Positions 25,064 to 33,635 of a DNA stretch of 64,000 bases are shown here, one piece after another (within the stretch, counting starts at the first letter, position 1; each line of letters starts with the position of its first letter). A model generated the notes under the pieces. The model saw nothing but the letters and a program-made list of their open reading frames with translations. It was not told the DNA's origin and did not search any database. The position numbers were made by a program, and so were the translations under genes. The stretch is from Magnetococcales bacterium (GTDB taxonomy: Bacteria; Pseudomonadota; Magnetococcia; Magnetococcales; JADFXB01): positions 1 to 64,000 of the forward strand of contig JADFXB010000007.1 in NCBI GenBank assembly GCA_015233935.1. Reading direction: 5' to 3'.

Positions 25064-27052
25064 ATGTCTCTCAACCACCTGTTTACTGTTCGTCAGAGCA
25101 AGCCGATTTATGGGCTTGGTTTGTTTACTATGCTGGCTGGCGTGTTTATCCTGCTGGCTTGGCAGGGTATGTTTTCTGTTTGGCAGCCCTTGTCTGTCAC
25201 CTTTCCCTCCCTTTCTTTCAATAGCGGATTGTCCTTTGTTCTCTTGGGTGGCGGGTTGCTGATGACCCTCAGGCAGCAAAAGAAAGGTGCCGTGGTTCTG
25301 GCAGGTATGGTTTTTCTGTTGGCGGGATCAACCTTTCTTGAAGGCTGGCTGGATCTGAACTGGCAAATAGATCATCTGCTTTTTCAACATCCTGATGTGA
25401 AAATTCCCCATGCTTCCTACCATATGGCCAATCATACGGCCCTAACCTTTACCGCCTTGGCACTGGCCCTGATGGTGTTGAACCGTGGACAAGGATTCCC
25501 CCATGGATACGCCATCGTCGGCTTGTTGAGTGGACTGGTCCTGGGCATCTCCCTGGCCGATCTTCTTGACGCAGGGAACATTCGTAAAGATTGGGTATTC
25601 GAGACACGAATGCCCTTGCTGACAGCAATTATTCTCACCCTGTTTTCCAGCATTCTGCTTATCCTCTCCTGGCAACAAGAAAAACGACGACTGGGATCGT
25701 TCCCTTACTGGGTTCCTTTTCATCTGTTTCTACTGATTATGGTTTTCACCTTCACCATCTGGTATGCGGTTCCCCATGCCAAAGAGTTTCAACATCATTT
25801 TCATGAAACCTTGCATGCCTTTGGTCCCATCTTTGTGGGGGTGGTCGCCCTCATGCTGGCTTTGGTGATGTATTTTTTTCAATCGGCCAGGGAGCGGGCC
25901 TTTATCGCGGAACAGCGCAATCAGGAGTTGCAGGCCAGCGAGACCATGCGCGGACTACTGGTTGCCCTGGTGGAATCCTCCGAAGATGCCATCATCAGCA
26001 CCTCCCGCACCGGCAAGATTACTTCCTGGAATCGGGGGGCGAAAAATATTTTTGACTATGAAACCACCCAAATTATGGGACAGGATATGGCCATGATTTT
26101 ACCCCAGGAGCATCTTTCACCTGCCCAGAGTGGGATTTCCAATCCAGGGGCCTATTCCATCAGCCATTTTAACGGGGTTGGCAGAAACCGGGATGGCAGG
26201 AATATCCCCCTGTTTATCACCCTCTCCCCCATTCGCAACGACCAGGGTAACGTTATTGGTCTCTCCCGTATCATGCGGGATCAGAGCCAGCACCTGGAAT
26301 TGGAAGCCCGCATCCATCAACAGCAGGAGCAATTGACCCGCCTGGCCCAACTGGGCACCCTTGGGGAAATGACGGGTATGCTGGCCCACGAATTGGGACA
26401 ACCCCTGGCCGCCATCTCCATCTTTGCCCAAGGGTGTCTGGAACTGGTAGCGGGGGATCATAGACACTCGGAGGCCCTGCGAGAAGGCTTGACCGCCTTA
26501 CAACAAGAGTCTAAAAGATTGAACGAATTGTTCGCCAACATACGCAATTTGATCCGCCGCCGCCCCATGGAAGAGGAGGCTATCTTAGTAGATATAAAGG
26601 AAGTCATTGAAGACATGTATAATTTGATCTCTTTGGAATGCTCTCGCAAACACATTCCCTTGCAGCTCAACCTTTGCAATCACCCCCTGTGGGTGCGGGT
26701 TTTCCCTGTTCAATTGCAACAGGTAATCCTTAATTTAATCAAAAATAGTGTTGACGCCCTGACCAGCACCCCAACATCTTCTCCCTTTATCAGGTTGTCC
26801 ACTGATTTTATTAAAGATCAAGCTTTGCTGACCGTCACCAACAATGGTCCCACCATCCATCCTGAAGTGGTTGCCCATATGTTTGATCCCTTCTTCACCA
26901 CCAAACCAGGGGGAACCGGTCTCGGCCTTTCCATCTGCCGTACCCTGGTGGAAGGATTTGGTGGTGCCATCTGGGTGGAAACCCAGATTCAAGGTGAAAC
27001 AAGCTTTCATATTACCTTTCCTTTGTGGAAGGAGGAAGATCATGCCCCTTAG
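25064..27052 (+). CDS. FixL-like membrane histidine kinase with PAS domain
   Basis: About 662 residues from the ATG at 25064 (a TTG at 25052 is less likely). The first ~290 residues hold roughly eight hydrophobic segments, an integral-membrane sensor I do not recognise, with several His-rich stretches (KEFQHHFHETLHAFG). Then a PAS domain (LVESSEDAIISTSRTGKITS, FDYETTQIMGQDM), HisKA GMLAHELGQPLAAISIF (HELxQPL form of FixL/TodS kinases), and HATPase with NLIKNSVDALTS and GGTGLGLSICRTLV. Its last codons overlap by 11 bp the start of a FixJ-like regulator gene, so the two are a translationally coupled pair. Confidence 0.85.
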   Translation: MSLNHLFTVRQSKPIYGLGLFTMLAGVFILLAWQGMFSVWQPLSVTFPSLSFNSGLSFVLLGGGLLMTLRQQKKGAVVLAGMVFLLAGSTFLEGWLDLNWQIDHLLFQHPDVKIPHASYHMANHTALTFTALALALMVLNRGQGFPHGYAIVGLLSGLVLGISLADLLDAGNIRKDWVFETRMPLLTAIILTLFSSILLILSWQQEKRRLGSFPYWVPFHLFLLIMVFTFTIWYAVPHAKEFQHHFHETLHAFGPIFVGVVALMLALVMYFFQSARERAFIAEQRNQELQASETMRGLLVALVESSEDAIISTSRTGKITSWNRGAKNIFDYETTQIMGQDMAMILPQEHLSPAQSGISNPGAYSISHFNGVGRNRDGRNIPLFITLSPIRNDQGNVIGLSRIMRDQSQHLELEARIHQQQEQLTRLAQLGTLGEMTGMLAHELGQPLAAISIFAQGCLELVAGDHRHSEALREGLTALQQESKRLNELFANIRNLIRRRPMEEEAILVDIKEVIEDMYNLISLECSRKHIPLQLNLCNHPLWVRVFPVQLQQVILNLIKNSVDALTSTPTSSPFIRLSTDFIKDQALLTVTNNGPTIHPEVVAHMFDPFFTTKPGGTGLGLSICRTLVEGFGGAIWVETQIQGETSFHITFPLWKEEDHAP

Positions 27053-27641
27053 CCATGCCAAAGTTTACATCGTGGATGACGACCTTGCCTTGTGCCAAGC
27101 CCTGGTCTGGCTCTTCAAGACCGTCAACCTGCAAACTTAAGCCTTTCAGGATGGTCTGGAATTTTTGCAGTCCATGAATTCTTTACCTTTAAATCCTGCC
27201 TGCCTGCTTCTGGACCTGCGCATGCCTGGAATGGGTGGTCTGGCCATTCAGGAAAATTTGGTTTCTCGTGGCATCCGCTTACCCACAATTTTTTTAACCA
27301 GTTATGGAGATGTAAAAACCGCTGTGCGCGCCATGCGTATGGGTGCGGTGGATTTTCTGGAAAAACCCTTCAACAATCAGGAGTTACTGGACAAGGTGCA
27401 AAAGGTATTGGCCCAATATGCACTTACCGAACAAAAAAGCTTCCCTGTCAACCAAGAGATTTTGGAGCAACTCACCCCCAGGGAGATGGAGGTGATGGTT
27501 CAACTGGTATTAGGTAAAAGTAACAAGGTGGTGGCTACAGAAATGAATATCAGTATCAAGACCGTTGAATATCATCGGGCCAACCTAATGCGCAAACTCA
27601 ACGCCAAAAGCCTGGCCGACCTGATTGCTTTGGTTCGTTAG
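27042..27641 (+). pseudogene. FixJ/NarL-type response regulator interrupted by an in-frame TAA
   Basis: Translation from the ATG at 27042 (GGAGGA six bases upstream) gives VYIVDDDLALCQALVWLFK and then hits TAA at 27138-27140, codon 33. The same frame continues without a shift: AFQDGLEFL, PACLLLDLRMPGMGGLAIQ with the phosphoacceptor Asp, IFLTSYGDV, FLEKPF, and a LuxR-type helix-turn-helix (LTPREMEVMVQLV, MNISIKTVEYHRANLMRKL). So one full regulator is split only by a single stop codon, where the family often has a Tyr codon (TAT/TAC). Possible readings: recent nonsense mutation, sequencing error, or restart at the ATG at 27174 or another internal codon, which would lose the acidic pocket. TAA is not a selenocysteine codon. 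Confidence 0.85.
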
Positions 27642-28118
27642 GATTGGAAAATAAAGTTCCACCCTAGGGTTTTTTACTAGGATTAAGGCCTCACTGCTTG
27701 ATTGACCTAAATAAAACATCAGATCCAGTCTAGATTTATTTTTTTCTTACACCAACAAAGGTTATTGTTACAATTGTTGCAAAGATTTTAAACAATTTAA
27801 ATTATTCTCAACCAACTTTTGTTTAATATTACTTGCTTTTAGATTATTTGGTAGGCAAATATATTCATATTAATTAATTTTAATGATTATTTAATCTTAC
27901 AGAAAAATTACGGTTACGTTACTTGTCAACATTATAATTTAGGAGAATTCCCGGCTTTACAGAAGCTTAATTATCCCGTACCTTGCAATCACCCGTAAAC
28001 AAACGGATATTTTTTTTAGTGATGTAGCGCGCCACACCTATGATTTTATTGAATTAGCACGTTAACTCGTCGCCCAGCAGTCTTCAATCGACAAGGATAT
28101 ATCCACAAGGAGGATGGG
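27642..28118. other. AT-rich intergenic region before the chemotaxis operon
   Basis: 477 bp without a supported gene. It is AT-rich, especially 27720-27960, and must carry the promoter of the mcp-cheY operon, but many weak matches make any specific -10/-35 call unsafe. No hairpin terminator stands out after the regulator pseudogene apart from a weak CCTAG...CTAGG pair. Confidence 0.4.
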
Positions 28119-30446
28119 ATGAAACTGTCTGATGTTAATATGCGTCCTAAGCTAGTAAGTTTGTTTTTAATTGTAGGACTCGTTCCCATGATCTTCGTCG
28201 GTTGGTATTCTGAAAAATCTGCTGACGCTGCACTGATGAAAACTGCCTTCGGCCAACTGGAAGCCGTTCGCTCCATCAAAAAAACCCAAATTGAAAAATT
28301 CTTTGCCGAACGCCATGGCGATATCGCCGTCCTGGCCAAAAATGCCGATGCCATCACCAGCCTGGAAGAAATGGAAAACGCCTACGAAACAGAAGGCGGT
28401 AAAGTGAACGGCCCCGTATGGAATAAGTGGGCCAAAGAATCCACCGTCTGGCTCAACCATTTTGTCAAAGAATACGGCTACTATGATCTTTTTCTCATCG
28501 CCGAAGACGGTGATGTGGTCTATAGCTACGCCAAAGAACCCGACCTGGGGCAAAACCTGATCAACGGCGAACTGAAAAACAGCAGCCTGGGGAAAGCCTA
28601 CCACAAGGCCAAAAGCAGCAATTCCATCGCCATGGCTGACTTTGAACCCTATGCCCCTTCCAAAGGGGAACCCGCCGCCTTCCTCGCCGCACCCGTTATG
28701 AAAAATGATAAACGGTTGGGCGTCATCGCCCTGCAAATTTCTCTGGAAGCCATCAATGCCATCATGCAAGAACGTAGCGGCATGGGACAAACCGGCGAAA
28801 CCTACCTGGTAGGAAGCGACCGGCGCATGCGCTCCGACTCCTACCTGGATAAAGTCGGCCACACCGTGAAAGCCTCCTTCGCCGGCAGCGTGGAAAAAAA
28901 TGGCGTGGATACCCAAGGCTCGCGGGAAGCCCTGGCAGGAAAAACCGACAGCCGTATTATCATCGACTACAACGGTAACCCGGTTCTCTCCTCCTATGCC
29001 CCCTTGAAAATGGGCGATACCACCTGGGCCATTCTGGCAGAGATCGACCTGGCGGAAGTGGATGATCCCGTCGAAGCCCTGATACGCTCCATCGCCATCA
29101 CCGCCGCCGTGATTGCCCTGCTGGTAGCCATCATGGCTTACCTGATTGCCATCAGTATCTCCAAACCCCTCTCCTATTGCGTCCAGGTCCTGGGCCGTAT
29201 GGCCATGGGGGATGTGCAACAAGAAGTTGTGGTCAATCGCAAGGATGAAATCGGCCAGCTTCTTGACAGTGTAAAGTCCCTCATGACGGTAGAAAAAGAA
29301 GTGGCCACCCACATGGGCAGCCTGGCCACCGGCAATCTGCAAATTCATGTCCAGGAACGCTCCAAAGACGATACCCTGCTTTTGGCTATGAAATCCCTGA
29401 TGACCGCTGAAATCCAGGTGGCGGAAAATATGAAAAAATTGGCCGAAGGCGACCTGTGCATCCAGGTGCAACCCCGGTCAGAGGGAGACATCCTCCTCCA
29501 CGCCATGAAAAATATGGTGGAAAAATTGAACAAAGTGGTGGCGGATATCCAGGAGAGCACCGATAACGTGGCCGCCGGTAGTACCGAAATCAGCACCGCC
29601 GCCGAAACCCTCTCCCACGGAGCCTCCGAACAGGCCGCTTCGGTGGAAGAATCCTCGGCCTCCATGGAAGAAATGTCCTCCAGCATTTCCCAAAATTCCG
29701 ATAACTCCCTGCAAACCGAAAAAATTGCCCTGCGCGCCGCTGCCGACGCCAAGGAATCAGGACAAGCCGTGGTGGAAACCGTGGATGCCATGAAGCTCAT
29801 CGCAGAGAAAATCAGCATCATTGGTGAAATCGCCCGCCAAACCGACCTGTTGGCCCTGAATGCTGCCATCGAAGCCGCCCGCGCTGGCGAACAAGGCCAA
29901 GGCTTTGCCGTGGTCGCCTCGGAAGTGCGCAAACTGGCAGAACGCAGCGCAGCCGCCGCCACCGAAATCAACACCATGTCCAATAAAAGCAAGGCGGTGG
30001 CCGAACGTGCCGGTGAACTGTTGAAAAAATTGGTGCCGGATATCCAAAAAACCGCCGAACTGGTACAGGAAATTTCCGCCTCCAGCAAAGAGCAAAACAG
30101 TGGAGCCAACCAGGTCAACCTGGCTCTGCAACAATTGGATCAAGTGATTCAACAAAACGCCAGTGCCGCCGAAGAACTGGCCGCCAATTCCGAAGAACTC
30201 TCCGCCCAATCCCGCAACCTGCAATCTGCCATCGGCTTTTTTAAAATTGACGGTGGCGATAACCGCCAAAATCGCCGTGCCAGCAACCTGCGAACTTCCA
30301 ATAAACCATCGTCCGGTAAACGTCCCACCCCCAAGGTCGCTACCCCGGTTACCAAACCTACCAGAAAAGATCAGCAGCACCTGTTGATGGACATGAGCGA
30401 CTTTGCAAAGCCAACCACCTCCGACGATGGGTTTGAACAGTTCTGA
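28119..30446 (+). CDS. Methyl-accepting chemotaxis protein, Cache-type sensor
   Basis: 775 residues. Membrane segments at about 10-30 and 327-350 flank a periplasmic Cache-type sensor (YGYYDLFLIAEDGDVVYSYA, RLGVIALQISLEAINAIM). After the second segment come several HAMP-like units (LGRMAMGDVQQEV, LATGNLQIHVQERSKDDTL, LAEGDLCIQVQPRSEGDIL), then the signalling coiled coil with the tip [20 protein letters not shown]. No C-terminal NWETF-type CheR-binding pentapeptide; the tail is basic and ends with SDDGFEQF. First gene of mcp-mcp-cheW-STAS-cheA-cheY. The start has AGGAGG upstream. Confidence 0.92.
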   Translation: MKLSDVNMRPKLVSLFLIVGLVPMIFVGWYSEKSADAALMKTAFGQLEAVRSIKKTQIEKFFAERHGDIAVLAKNADAITSLEEMENAYETEGGKVNGPVWNKWAKESTVWLNHFVKEYGYYDLFLIAEDGDVVYSYAKEPDLGQNLINGELKNSSLGKAYHKAKSSNSIAMADFEPYAPSKGEPAAFLAAPVMKNDKRLGVIALQISLEAINAIMQERSGMGQTGETYLVGSDRRMRSDSYLDKVGHTVKASFAGSVEKNGVDTQGSREALAGKTDSRIIIDYNGNPVLSSYAPLKMGDTTWAILAEIDLAEVDDPVEALIRSIAITAAVIALLVAIMAYLIAISISKPLSYCVQVLGRMAMGDVQQEVVVNRKDEIGQLLDSVKSLMTVEKEVATHMGSLATGNLQIHVQERSKDDTLLLAMKSLMTAEIQVAENMKKLAEGDLCIQVQPRSEGDILLHAMKNMVEKLNKVVADIQESTDNVAAGSTEISTAAETLSHGASEQAASVEESSASMEEMSSSISQNSDNSLQTEKIALRAAADAKESGQAVVETVDAMKLIAEKISIIGEIARQTDLLALNAAIEAARAGEQGQGFAVVASEVRKLAERSAAAATEINTMSNKSKAVAERAGELLKKLVPDIQKTAELVQEISASSKEQNSGANQVNLALQQLDQVIQQNASAAEELAANSEELSAQSRNLQSAIGFFKIDGGDNRQNRRASNLRTSNKPSSGKRPTPKVATPVTKPTRKDQQHLLMDMSDFAKPTTSDDGFEQF

Positions 30447-30489
30447 TAAAACTTGATAGCAAAGCGCGACAGAGGTTGAAATACGGTTT

Positions 30490-32763
30490 ATGAACAACAT
30501 GAAACTTGGTAGTAAGTTGGCACTGGGTTTTGGCGTGGTGCTGCTGCTCACGATCCTGGTGGCCTGGGCAGGTTGGAACGGTGTGAATAGTATGTCCAAC
30601 AGAGCAGACAATTTTGTTGCCATGGTAGCCATCGAAGACCAAATAAACACTGCAAAAATTCAGCGGCGCAATTTCGCTGTCAGCGGTGAAGAGTCAGCCG
30701 CAAAAAGTGTCCACCTTGCCCTTAACAAGGCTATGGAACTGGCGGCAGAAGCACGGGATCACCGGTTTCGCGCCCAGTTAAATAAAACTCAAATGAATGA
30801 ATTGATCCAGGCGGTCAAAGATTATGCCAGCGGATTCCAAACCATCGTCGAACTGGGCCATAACCGGCAACAATTGCTGACGGTCATGCGCAGTGCCGCC
30901 TACGAAGCCATTGCCACCGGCGAAACCCTGGCAATCAACCAGGAAGAGTTGATCAACCAGGCATTGGACAGTCAAAGCGACAAAGCGGACAGTGGAGATT
31001 CCATTGCTGGCAACACCCTGCAAACCCGCATCAAGGATGCCCTACTCAAAAAAGATGTGGCAGAAACCTTGATCCTTAAATTTGCTGAAATCCGCAAAAA
31101 TGAAAAAGAGGTCATGTTAACTTATGGCAAAGAAGAAAAATATGTAAAGCTGGTGGAAGAAAGTCTGGCCCTGATCCAGAAAAAAGGCGGAGAATTGCAA
31201 TCATCCCTGAAGATTGAGAAAAACAAAAAGGCTCTCAAAAATTTCCTGGATGATGTAACCCGGTATGAAAAGCAGTTCCAACTCTATGTCAAAGCCTTGC
31301 GCGGGGAAAATGCCGCCGCCCAGCAACTGGTGGCCGTTGGCGAAAAAATGGACGCCATCATCGACGGGGTGTTGGCGGATCAACAGCAAAAAATGGCCAA
31401 TGAAATGCTCGCCGCCGAGAAAGAAATGGCAGGAGGATTAATCCTGGCCCTTTTGCTGGGAATCATCATTGCCACCCTCATCACCCGCGCCATCGTCGGC
31501 GCACTCAACCAGGGGGTGACGGTTGCGAAAAAACTTGCGGTTGGCGACATCAACCAGGAGATCACCATCAAAGGGCAGGATGAAATTGCCCAACTGATGA
31601 CTGCCCTGCGGGACCTGGTCTCTGCCGAATTACAGGTCACCTCCACCGTGGAAAAACTCGCCCTCGGCAATATCAATATGGAGTTAAAACCCCGTTCGGA
31701 TAAAGATGTCTTGATCCGTTCCCTGGCTGCCCTGGCAGAAGCGGAAAAGAAGGTGGTCCACAACATGACCCAGCTGGCCGCCGGCGACCTGCGTTTGACG
31801 ATCCAAGAACGTTCACCAGAGGATACCCTGCTGTTGGCCATGAAAGAGATGGTGAATAAATTGACCCAGGTGGTGGAAGAGATTCAGGAAAGTGCCGGAC
31901 ATGTGGCCACCGGTAGCGTGGAAATCAGCTCCGCCGCCGAAGCCCTCTCCCAAGGCTCCTCCGAACAGGCCGCTTCGGTGGAAGAATCCTCCGCATCCAT
32001 GGAAGAGATGGCCTCCTCCATCTCCCAAAATACCGATAACGCCCGCCAAACAGAAAAAATCGCCCAACGGGCCGCTGCCGACGCCAAAGAGTCTGGCCAG
32101 GCCGTGATGGAAACCGTGGCAGCCATGAAACTCATTGCCGAGAAAATCAGCATCATTGGGGAAATCGCCCGGCAAACCGATCTTCTTGCCCTCAATGCCG
32201 CCATTGAAGCCGCCAGAGCAGGCGAACAAGGACAAGGATTTGCCGTGGTGGCCTCCGAAGTACGCAAATTGGCGGAACGCAGTGCTGCCGCTGCCACCGA
32301 AATCAATAGTGTCTCCACCAAAAGCACCATGGTGGCGGAAAAAGCAGGCGAACTTCTGGCCAAGCTGGTGCCCGATATCCAAAAAACCGCCGAACTGGTG
32401 CAAGAAATTGCCGCCTCCAGCAAGGAGCAGGATGTGGGGGCCAACCAGGTCAACGTTGCCCTGCAACAACTGGATCAAGTCATTCAACAAAATGCCAGTG
32501 CCGCTGAAGAGATGGCCGCCAACTCGGAAGAACTTTCCGCCCAGTCACAAAATTTGCAAGGTGCCATCGCTTATTTCAAGGTGGAAGAAAGTAAGAGTTT
32601 TCAGTCGATTCGACCGTCTCGCCCCACCGCCTCCCGCAACAAACCTGGCAAACCTGCTCCCCCCCAGAAGATGGCGGTCAAGGAAAAACCAACGGCACTC
32701 ATTCTCTCCCACAAAGAAAAGGATCATCGCCATGCCGATGATGGTGAGTTTGAGCATTTTTAA
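30490..32763 (+). CDS. Methyl-accepting chemotaxis protein with helical sensor domain
   Basis: 757 residues, 43 bp after the first MCP. Membrane segments near 8-27 and 315-337 enclose an all-helical sensor ([35 protein letters not shown]) of the four-helix-bundle or HBM type that often binds organic acids or aromatics. HAMP units follow ([38 protein letters not shown]), then a signalling domain nearly identical to the neighbour ([39 protein letters not shown]). The two genes probably arose by duplication with replaced sensor parts. C-terminal tail ends DDGEFEHF. Confidence 0.9.
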   Translation: MNNMKLGSKLALGFGVVLLLTILVAWAGWNGVNSMSNRADNFVAMVAIEDQINTAKIQRRNFAVSGEESAAKSVHLALNKAMELAAEARDHRFRAQLNKTQMNELIQAVKDYASGFQTIVELGHNRQQLLTVMRSAAYEAIATGETLAINQEELINQALDSQSDKADSGDSIAGNTLQTRIKDALLKKDVAETLILKFAEIRKNEKEVMLTYGKEEKYVKLVEESLALIQKKGGELQSSLKIEKNKKALKNFLDDVTRYEKQFQLYVKALRGENAAAQQLVAVGEKMDAIIDGVLADQQQKMANEMLAAEKEMAGGLILALLLGIIIATLITRAIVGALNQGVTVAKKLAVGDINQEITIKGQDEIAQLMTALRDLVSAELQVTSTVEKLALGNINMELKPRSDKDVLIRSLAALAEAEKKVVHNMTQLAAGDLRLTIQERSPEDTLLLAMKEMVNKLTQVVEEIQESAGHVATGSVEISSAAEALSQGSSEQAASVEESSASMEEMASSISQNTDNARQTEKIAQRAAADAKESGQAVMETVAAMKLIAEKISIIGEIARQTDLLALNAAIEAARAGEQGQGFAVVASEVRKLAERSAAAATEINSVSTKSTMVAEKAGELLAKLVPDIQKTAELVQEIAASSKEQDVGANQVNVALQQLDQVIQQNASAAEEMAANSEELSAQSQNLQGAIAYFKVEESKSFQSIRPSRPTASRNKPGKPAPPQKMAVKEKPTALILSHKEKDHRHADDGEFEHF

Positions 32764-32799
32764 CCAGAGGCGAACAACCACACAGCAGTGAGGATGGCC

Positions 32800-33318
32800 A
32801 TGGCTATTGATAAACGTAAAGCCGAACGAATATTGACCTTCACCCTGGATCGGGAACTCTATGCCGTAAACATTGCGGCAGTCCGGGAAATTTTGGATAT
32901 GACCGATATCACCCGCATTCCTCAAGCCATGGAATTCATGCGGGGGGTGGTCAACCTGCGGGGTAACGCTGTTCCAGTGATGGATCTGCGGCAACGCTTC
33001 GCCCTGCCCGCCACCGAAGCGACCGTCAATACCCGCATCATCATCATGGAACATCGGGATGACAAAGAAATCACCCTGATGGGTGCCCTGGCCGATTCGG
33101 TCAAAGAGGTGTTGGAGCTGGATCCCAGCCAGATCGATCCCCCTCCCCGCATGGGATCACGGGTCAACTCCGAATATATCCGTGGCATCGGCAAACATGA
33201 AAACCAATTCATCATACTCCTGGATGCCCATAAGGTGTTTTCCTTCGAGGAAGTGGCTGCCGCCAATGCCCTGGTCAACACAGCGGGAGAAATGAAACAT
33301 GCACAAGGAGCCGTGTGA
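32800..33318 (+). CDS. cheW: CheW-type chemotaxis adaptor
   Basis: 172 residues from the ATG at 32800, five bases after AGGA; upstream GTG/ATG at 32788 and 32794 are possible. CheW SH3-like fold: ILTFTLDRELYAVNIAAVRE, MRGVVNLRGNAVPVMDLRQRF, and MGALADSVKEVLELDPSQID. It links the MCP signalling tips to CheA. Overlaps by one base with the following STAS gene, TGATG, so the two are translationally coupled. Confidence 0.93.
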   Translation: MAIDKRKAERILTFTLDRELYAVNIAAVREILDMTDITRIPQAMEFMRGVVNLRGNAVPVMDLRQRFALPATEATVNTRIIIMEHRDDKEITLMGALADSVKEVLELDPSQIDPPPRMGSRVNSEYIRGIGKHENQFIILLDAHKVFSFEEVAAANALVNTAGEMKHAQGAV

Positions 33319-33620
33319 TGGAAATTCTTTTGCCAGCCGAAAGCACTCTTGAAACCATTGCCGAAATTCAAAACCTCCTGTTGCAAGGATTGCAGCGTAA
33401 AGAAGAGGTAACCATCAGTTTTCGCCAGGTGGAACGGGCGGATCTCTCCCTCTTTCAACTCTTGCTGGTGGCGGAAAAATCCTATAAATCGGCAGGAGCA
33501 AGATTCAATCTGCTGCCCGATCTCCCTGCCTCTCTGGCTTTCAAGGCATCGGTCACTCAATGGTCTTGCCTGATTCCCGGTGGAACCACCGGAAAACAAA
33601 CCGCCCCGCAAGGTAGCTGA
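33318..33620 (+). CDS. STAS-domain protein within the chemotaxis operon
   Basis: 100 residues from the ATG at 33318 (AAGGAG eight bases upstream). A STAS-like fold is suggested by MEILLPAESTLETIAEIQNL, VTISFRQVERADLSLFQLLL and the helix AEKSYKSAGARFNLL. The loop ADLSLFQLL has a Ser where anti-anti-sigma proteins are phosphorylated (DSxGL). It sits between cheW and cheA and is coupled to cheW, so it is likely part of the same signalling complex. The C-terminal ~20 residues are polar and disordered-looking. Direct family assignment is moderate. Confidence 0.7.
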   Translation: MEILLPAESTLETIAEIQNLLLQGLQRKEEVTISFRQVERADLSLFQLLLVAEKSYKSAGARFNLLPDLPASLAFKASVTQWSCLIPGGTTGKQTAPQGS

Positions 33621-33635
33621 TTAGGAGTCGATCCC

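Noticed and set aside
27138-27140. Recoding of the FixJ stop as selenocysteine
   Set aside because: The codon is TAA, which does not encode selenocysteine.
28167-29471. Minus-strand frame of 434 codons
   Set aside because: Antisense to the first MCP; Gly/Phe/His-rich shadow.
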